Origin: Oceanospirillales bacterium | GTDB taxonomy: Bacteria; Pseudomonadota; Gammaproteobacteria; Xanthomonadales; SZUA-36 | Direction: 5' to 3' | Length of the DNA stretch: 49,119 bases | NCBI GenBank assembly: GCA_003233115.1 | Contig: QIKV01000053.1 | Coordinates: 1 to 49,119, forward strand | Shown here: one piece after another, positions 44,733 to 49,119 of the stretch | How positions within the stretch are numbered: position 1 is the stretch's first letter | Layout: each line of letters opens with the position of its first letter | Translations under genes and position numbers: made by a program | The notes under the pieces: model-generated | Told to the model about the DNA's origin: nothing | The model's input: the letters and a program-made list of their open reading frames with translations, nothing else | Database searches by the model: none

Positions 44733-45355
44733 GCAATACACTCGGCTATAGCCGTAAAGACGCAGTCAGCTTTTTGCTGGCAGCCTGTCCGGGTATTGCC
44801 GCTCTGATCAGGGAGAAGGGGGCCTTCAAGCTTGAGCTCAGCGAGGATCGGGAACTGTTTGTTTCGCTGGCACGATCCATCATCTATCAGCAGTTGTCGG
44901 GTAAGGCGGCGGCAACCATCTATGGCCGGTTTGAAACATTATTTGAAAATAGCAAGCCGCTTGCACGGGTCGCGGCTGACTTGCCTTTGCAGACATTACG
45001 CACTGCCGGGCTGTCCAATAACAAGGCACTTTCAATCATTGATCTCGCCAAACATGTCTGTAGCGGCAGTTTGCCTGGCGCCAGAAAAATGTCTGGAATG
45101 GAGGATAAGGCCATCATTGAGAGCCTCTGCCGCGTTCGCGGAATAGGCCCGTGGACGGCACAAATGCACCTGATATTTACCCTGGGTCGCCAGGACGTGA
45201 TGCCGTCGACAGACCTCGGTATCCAGAAGGGCGTACAAATTACCTTTGCTTTGCCGGAACTGCCGAAACCGGATGAGGTTCTGGATGTAACCGCGCACCT
45301 CGCACCCTACCGCTCCGTTGCCAGTTGGTATCTATGGCGGGTGGTGGATGATTGA
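44729..45355 (+). CDS. DNA-3-methyladenine glycosylase II (AlkA-like)
   Basis: Protein of 208 residues of the HhH-GPD superfamily. SIIYQQLSGKAAATIYGRF is the opening helix, CRVRGIGPWTAQM (134-146) is the helix-hairpin-helix, and D162 in MPSTDLGIQKG is the catalytic Asp. It removes alkylated purines from DNA. It is shorter than E. coli AlkA (282) because the N-terminal domain is missing, as in other short members. Its ATG overlaps the DUF4340 stop, an odd partner for an export operon; this is perhaps chance coupling. It converges with the carboxypeptidase gene over nine bases. Confidence 0.92.
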   Translation: MSNTLGYSRKDAVSFLLAACPGIAALIREKGAFKLELSEDRELFVSLARSIIYQQLSGKAAATIYGRFETLFENSKPLARVAADLPLQTLRTAGLSNNKALSIIDLAKHVCSGSLPGARKMSGMEDKAIIESLCRVRGIGPWTAQMHLIFTLGRQDVMPSTDLGIQKGVQITFALPELPKPDEVLDVTAHLAPYRSVASWYLWRVVDD

Positions 45356-45364
45356 CAGGATCTG

Positions 45365-45916
45365 TCAGTTGCCATGCCAACACCAATGCCACGGTTCATA
45401 AGCCACGCCGTGGGGATTGCCTTGCGGATAGGACAGTCTGAAATCATACTTGCCAGCCCAGTCCGTTAGCCATTTGAAAGCGGGACTGCGGTCAAACGAT
45501 TCCTGCAGGGGTTCGAAGCCCGGCGTCGTAATGTCCAGCGCGCTGCCGCTGTGGTGCTCGCTGTAGCCGGGCGCTGCTGATACTTGCAGTATATGCTCAA
45601 TGCATAGCCCGGCATCCAGTTTGCGCTGGATAATGCGAGCCTGGTAGTCCACGGAGCGGAAAGCCGATACGGCTTGCAGTTCGATGCCGTTGGCGGCAGC
45701 AGCTACCTGCATGTCGAACCAGGCACTGGCTGCTGCGGCTGACATCTTTTGTTCGCGGCCCATGACATCCTTGCCTATCGGGACAGGCTGGCTGCATTCG
45801 GCTTGCAGTGCAAAGTTATGCTGCACAGCATAGTCGGCAGGAATTCCCAGTTGTTTTTGCAGTGCAGCAACTTTGCACTCATAGCTGCTTTGCCGGTTTT
45901 TAGCGCTAAATTTCAA
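45365..45916 (-). CDS. VanY-like D-alanyl-D-alanine carboxypeptidase (M15B)
   Basis: The start is uncertain. I place it at TTG 45916 (183 residues), eight bases beyond the phosphate-transporter stop, because homologous sequence begins near CKVAALQKQLGIP; a frame open to 46078 would overlap the transporter. Zinc and catalytic motifs are SEHHSGSALDI and the final EPWHWCWH. ELQAVSAFRSVDYQ and YEPWHW are typical of the family. It cleaves the terminal D-Ala of peptidoglycan precursors or fragments. No signal peptide follows this start, so it may be cytoplasmic or the true N-terminus may differ. Confidence 0.82.
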   Translation of the reverse strand: MKFSAKNRQSSYECKVAALQKQLGIPADYAVQHNFALQAECSQPVPIGKDVMGREQKMSAAAASAWFDMQVAAAANGIELQAVSAFRSVDYQARIIQRKLDAGLCIEHILQVSAAPGYSEHHSGSALDITTPGFEPLQESFDRSPAFKWLTDWAGKYDFRLSYPQGNPHGVAYEPWHWCWHGN

Positions 45917-45923
45917 CAGTGTT

Positions 45924-47189
45924 TCAAATTGCCGGGCCGGTATAGAAAATACCTTTGAGCAGGTAGAAAAACAGGATGGCGAGTATGCCGCCCGCCGGCA
46001 GCGTAATTGCCCAGGACAACATGATATTACGCACGACCCGCAGATTGAGTGCGCCGATGCCGCGGGCGATACCCACACCCATCACTGCGCCTACCAGTGT
46101 TTGCGTTGTGGAAACCGGTATGCCGGTCCCCGATGCAATGACGACGGTGGATGCAGCGGCGAGTTCGGCCGCGAACCCGCGTGAGGGCGTAAGCTCGGTT
46201 ATATTGCGGCCCACGGTGCGTATAACACGCCAGCCATAGGTTGCCAGGCCCAGCACAATACCAACAGCACCGAGCAACAGAATCCACGTGGAGAGTGCGG
46301 ATGTTTGTAAAACCGCCCCTGTCTTGACGATACTGACGATGGCAGCGACCGGCCCGATTGCATTGGCCACATCATTTGAACCGTGCGCAAACGCCATGCC
46401 GGCAGCCGTGAAGACCATCAAAATACCGAATATTTTTTCAACATTGGTAAAGCGGAAATCCTCGTCCTCTTCCGGTTTGATCTTGATTCTGCTTATCGCC
46501 ACCATGCCAATGGCCATGGTGACGATACCGCTGGCAACAGCAACCATCACGGACTGGCCGGTGGTTAAATCAAGGCCAACATGTTTCAAGCCCTTGAGCA
46601 ACGTTACCAGCGCCAGGATGAAGCCGACTGCAAAAATATAAAATGGTACGTACCGGCGGGCATTTTTCAGCGGGTCATCGGTGCCCAGGATTAGTTTTTG
46701 CACACTCATGAATATGGAGAATGCGAGAAAACCGGACAATATCGGTGAAACCACCCAGGACGCTACGATCGTGCCGATCTTGCTCCAATGCACTGCGTCA
46801 ACACCGATGCCAACAGCGGCAAAACCCACGATGGCACCGACGATGGAGTGGGTCGTTGAGACCGGCCAGCCCTTTCTGGAGGCAATCAGCAACCAGACGG
46901 CGGCAGCCAGCAAGGCTGCCAGCATGCCGTAAACCAGGAGTTCGGGACTGTCTGCCACCTGGCTGGCGTCAATGATGCCTTTGCGGATGGTTGCGGTCAC
47001 CTGTCCACCCGCGAGAAATGCACCGGCAAATTCAAATATGGCTGCCACCAGGATAGCCTGTTTGATGGTCAGCGCCTTTGATCCTACCGAGGTCGCCATT
47101 GCATTGGCAACATCATTGGCGCCGATGCCCCAGGCCATGAACAGGCCAAAAGCGGCTGCCAGGCCCAAATACCAGAGTGAAAATTCCAT
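45924..47189 (-). CDS. Inorganic phosphate transporter, PiT family
   Basis: Protein of 421 residues with about ten membrane helices. The two inverted family signatures are clear: GANDVANAMATSVGSKALT near the N-terminus and HGSNDVANAIGPVAAIVSI in the second half. GRKWP-type and STT(H/Q) motifs are present (PVSTTHSIVGAIVGF and PVSTTQTLVGAVMG). It imports metal-phosphate with protons. A central cytoplasmic loop (KPEEDEDFRFTNVEK) separates the halves. It follows the DUF47 gene by 11 bases, the usual pairing. Confidence 0.95.
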   Translation of the reverse strand: MEFSLWYLGLAAAFGLFMAWGIGANDVANAMATSVGSKALTIKQAILVAAIFEFAGAFLAGGQVTATIRKGIIDASQVADSPELLVYGMLAALLAAAVWLLIASRKGWPVSTTHSIVGAIVGFAAVGIGVDAVHWSKIGTIVASWVVSPILSGFLAFSIFMSVQKLILGTDDPLKNARRYVPFYIFAVGFILALVTLLKGLKHVGLDLTTGQSVMVAVASGIVTMAIGMVAISRIKIKPEEDEDFRFTNVEKIFGILMVFTAAGMAFAHGSNDVANAIGPVAAIVSIVKTGAVLQTSALSTWILLLGAVGIVLGLATYGWRVIRTVGRNITELTPSRGFAAELAAASTVVIASGTGIPVSTTQTLVGAVMGVGIARGIGALNLRVVRNIMLSWAITLPAGGILAILFFYLLKGIFYTGPAI

Positions 47190-47200
47190 TATTCTGTCCC

Positions 47201-47878
47201 CTACCTGGCCAGCATCAGTTGCAGGCGGCTTCCCACGCGTTGTGCCCGGTCGGCAATACCACCGGTATTGTCGATGACCTTGTAAAGGAACATGACATTG
47301 ACCGGGTGGAGTTCATTTTCGAGCTTGAACAGTTCATGGCGCAGCACAACCTGCTGTTCATCGGTATCCTGCTCAATGGTGTCAAGTTCATGCAGTAAAC
47401 CGCCTACGCGTTCACGTTCACTTTTGCCAAAGCCGGTTTCAATCAGTTCGTCCAGTTCCCTGATGGTAGTATGCGCCTGGGTGCAGGCATCGATGCAGCG
47501 TTGCACCAGTGCCAGGTAGTTCGCTGACATCGATTCCGGGATCAGCATGTTGCGCCCGCTGATCAATCCGGCAACGTCCCGGGCACCACCGGCGACCAGA
47601 TCCTGCATGGTCAGCACTTCGAGCACATCACGCCGGTCCACCGGCATAAACAGGCTGCTGGGCAGGCGCAGGCGCAATTCCTTTTTGAGGGCGTCTGCCT
47701 CTTTTTCCATGTCGACGATGTTATGATGGTGGGTGTTGCGGCTCTGCTCATCCTTGGCCAGGACAGCATGGGTAAAAGGTACCAGTTCAGAGACGCAGGA
47801 AACAACCTTTTCCATGTGCTCCTGCAAGGGTCTGACGGGTGATGACCCGAAGATGCCGCTGAGGTAACTGCCTGACAT
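47201..47878 (-). CDS. DUF47/TIGR00153 phosphate-transport accessory protein (PhoU-like)
   Basis: I choose ATG 47878 (225 residues, MSGSYLSGIFG), with GGAG seven bases upstream; an earlier in-frame codon lacks a site. It is a helical-bundle protein of the PhoU-like DUF47 family: PLQEHMEKVVSCVSELVPF, HNIVDMEKEADALKKELRLRLP, FMPVDRRDVLEVLTMQDLV. D/E-rich helices probably bind metal. It regulates or supports the PiT carrier encoded directly downstream. It is divergent from pstC; the 106 bases between hold a candidate Pho box. Confidence 0.93.
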   Translation of the reverse strand: MSGSYLSGIFGSSPVRPLQEHMEKVVSCVSELVPFTHAVLAKDEQSRNTHHHNIVDMEKEADALKKELRLRLPSSLFMPVDRRDVLEVLTMQDLVAGGARDVAGLISGRNMLIPESMSANYLALVQRCIDACTQAHTTIRELDELIETGFGKSERERVGGLLHELDTIEQDTDEQQVVLRHELFKLENELHPVNVMFLYKVIDNTGGIADRAQRVGSRLQLMLAR

Positions 47879-47944
47879 GATTTTCTCCCACAAATTTCCC
47901 GGCAAGACGACTGGTCGCAATTTTACCTCAATAACAGTTTTCTA

Positions 47945-47978
47945 TTGTAACAATATCGTCATATTTGGCACCTAGAAT
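47945..47978 (+). promoter_or_regulatory. Candidate Pho box and -10 of pstC
   Basis: TTGTAAC (47945-47951) and TCGTCAT (47956-47962), four bases apart, copy the CTGTCAT-N4-CTGTCAT layout (9 of 14 matches). A TAGAAT at 47973-47978 follows ten bases after, the distance normal for PhoB-activated promoters. The start point would fall about at the pstC ATG, so the mRNA may have little or no leader. Confidence 0.5.
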
Positions 47979-47984
47979 GCATTC

Positions 47985-49119
47985 ATGAACTCAGCCTTCA
48001 AAGCCGGGCCGGCAGCTATTACCCCGCGTTCGGAAAGGTATCACCGCTGGCGGATGTACAAAGACAAAATGGCCAGGCGGATCATCCGTCTGGGCGGCTT
48101 AGTGGTGATCGCTGCCGTGTTGCTGATCCTGTTCTATCTTCTGTATGTGGTTGTCCCCTTGTTTTTACCTGCGACAATGACGCAGGGCAGCCTCGGTGAG
48201 CGCCCGCAATGGCAAGGCAAGCGTACCGCTTTTCTGGCCCTGGAGGAACAGCAGCAGGTTGCGCTGAGGGTGAATTTTCAGGCCGTGGCAGAATTTTTCA
48301 GACTCGATGACCTGCGTATTCTGGACACGATCAGGCTTTCTGCCAGCCCTCAGGAGGTCGCGGTCATCGCCGCTGACCAGGACCATGACGGGCTGGTGGC
48401 AGTGGCGTTTAAAAACGGCAAGGTCAAATTGTTCCGGCACAGCTACAAAACCGACTTTTCACTCGGTGTTGCGCAACGCCGGATTGTCCCATCGCTTGAT
48501 TTTCCTTATGGCGAAGACGCGCGTGAACTGATGCCGGGCGGTGGTATTACCGGGCTGGCCCTGTCTGATGGAAAATCTGAGTTAGTGCTTGCGGCAGCCG
48601 CCAGCGATGGCAGAGTCAGAATAAACTGGAGTGAAAAACAGGAAAATTTTCTTAGTGGTGAAATCAGCCTGCAGAGCACGGTAAAGAAACTGGATGTGGA
48701 CTTCAGAATTACCGCCATCACGCTCAGCGATAATCACCGTTGGTTGTACCTTGCCGACGATACCGGGGCAGTACATTTCATAAAAATAGACGGCATGCGC
48801 GAAGTTCAGGCGGTGCAGGTTTCCGCTGTCGCCATTAGCAGTATGAGTATGTTGCTGGGTGGCATATCAGTACTTGCCGGTGATGCCGACGGGCGCATCA
48901 CGCAGTTGTTTCCGGTCCGGGATGATAATAACCAGTACAGTCTGGACGTTATCCGCCACTTCAAGGCCCAGCAATTCGCCATTACCCAGATTGTCTCAGA
49001 ACAGCGCCGCAAGGGTTTTATTGCGGTAGATGCCGGGGGCAACCTGGCCATTTATCACAGCACGGCCGAGCGCATGGTATTGCAGCAGAAACTGGCAGGT
49101 GGCGTGCCGGCAGCGCTTG
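47985..49119 (+). CDS. pstC: Phosphate ABC transporter permease, large Pseudomonas-type (5' part)
   Basis: The frame opens at ATG 47985 (MNSAFKAGPA...) and stays open for 378 codons to the right edge. An N-terminal basic stretch and a single helix (LVVIAAVLLILFYLLYVVVPLF, about 39-60) match the start of the about 700-765-residue PstC of Pseudomonas. A large beta-propeller-like domain follows (VALRVNFQ, DGLVAVAFKNGKVKLF, RVRINWSEKQENF, WLYLADDTGAVHFIKI), with WD-like repeats; the permease helices lie beyond the window. It imports phosphate with PstA, PstB and PstS. ATG 48054 is an alternative start if the predicted promoter is right. Confidence 0.87.
   Translation, partial: MNSAFKAGPAAITPRSERYHRWRMYKDKMARRIIRLGGLVVIAAVLLILFYLLYVVVPLFLPATMTQGSLGERPQWQGKRTAFLALEEQQQVALRVNFQAVAEFFRLDDLRILDTIRLSASPQEVAVIAADQDHDGLVAVAFKNGKVKLFRHSYKTDFSLGVAQRRIVPSLDFPYGEDARELMPGGGITGLALSDGKSELVLAAAASDGRVRINWSEKQENFLSGEISLQSTVKKLDVDFRITAITLSDNHRWLYLADDTGAVHFIKIDGMREVQAVQVSAVAISSMSMLLGGISVLAGDADGRITQLFPVRDDNNQYSLDVIRHFKAQQFAITQIVSEQRRKGFIAVDAGGNLAIYHSTAERMVLQQKLAGGVPAAL

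Overview
The window looks like chromosomal DNA of a gammaproteobacterium, probably free-living or marine. The support is the conserved pyrG-kdsA-eno-ftsB-ispD-ispF block, parE-parC of E. coli size, a Pseudomonas-type PstC with a large domain after its first membrane helix, and a TonB-dependent receptor. Genus cannot be fixed by reading alone. I saw no rRNA, tRNA, CRISPR array, transposase or integrase.

1-12.8 kb, minus strand: one long, tightly packed surface-polysaccharide locus, read leftwards from a good sigma70-like promoter at 12831-12859. In order it holds a Gfo/Idh/MocA dehydrogenase, a GT2 glycosyltransferase, two small membrane proteins built from a shared 'YLPGY' module, an FAD oxidoreductase, a second Gfo/Idh dehydrogenase, two GT4 glycosyltransferases, a NodB-type polysaccharide deacetylase, two more GT2 enzymes, a methyltransferase that lacks its SAM-binding glycine motif, another GT2, and the first 71 codons of a further GT2 that runs off the left edge. 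Many of the genes overlap by 1-11 bases, so they are probably translationally coupled. Polymerase and export genes are not in view.

12.9-25.1 kb: housekeeping DNA. A GT87/DUF2029-like membrane protein (+) is followed by parC and parE (-), an exported beta-rich protein (-), and then pyrG, kdsA, eno, ftsB, ispD, ispF and a membrane-anchored FHA protein (+). The truD-surE-pcm genes that often follow ispF are absent.

25.2-36.6 kb, minus strand: ten consecutive genes that look like an accessory uptake-and-catabolism island. They are an OFA-type MFS carrier, a UbiD-family decarboxylase, a luciferase-like (Mer/F420-type) oxidoreductase, an orphan 164-residue protein, a TonB receptor, an NSS sodium symporter, an aldo/keto reductase, a TIGR04076 protein, a flavin-reductase-fold protein with a Tat-like signal, and an HExxH metalloprotein. 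No substrate can be assigned, but the combination suggests import of a small organic acid or aromatic compound followed by decarboxylation and flavin redox steps. This is the best candidate for an undescribed system.

36.6-49.1 kb: a DesK/NarL-like two-component pair (+), a PspB-like small membrane protein (-), an AstE/AspA-type zinc deacylase (-), a five-gene ABC export/gliding-type operon with DUF4340 and an AlkA-type DNA glycosylase (+), a VanY-like carboxypeptidase (-), a PiT phosphate transporter with its DUF47 partner (-), and the start of pstC (+), which has a candidate Pho box in front of it.
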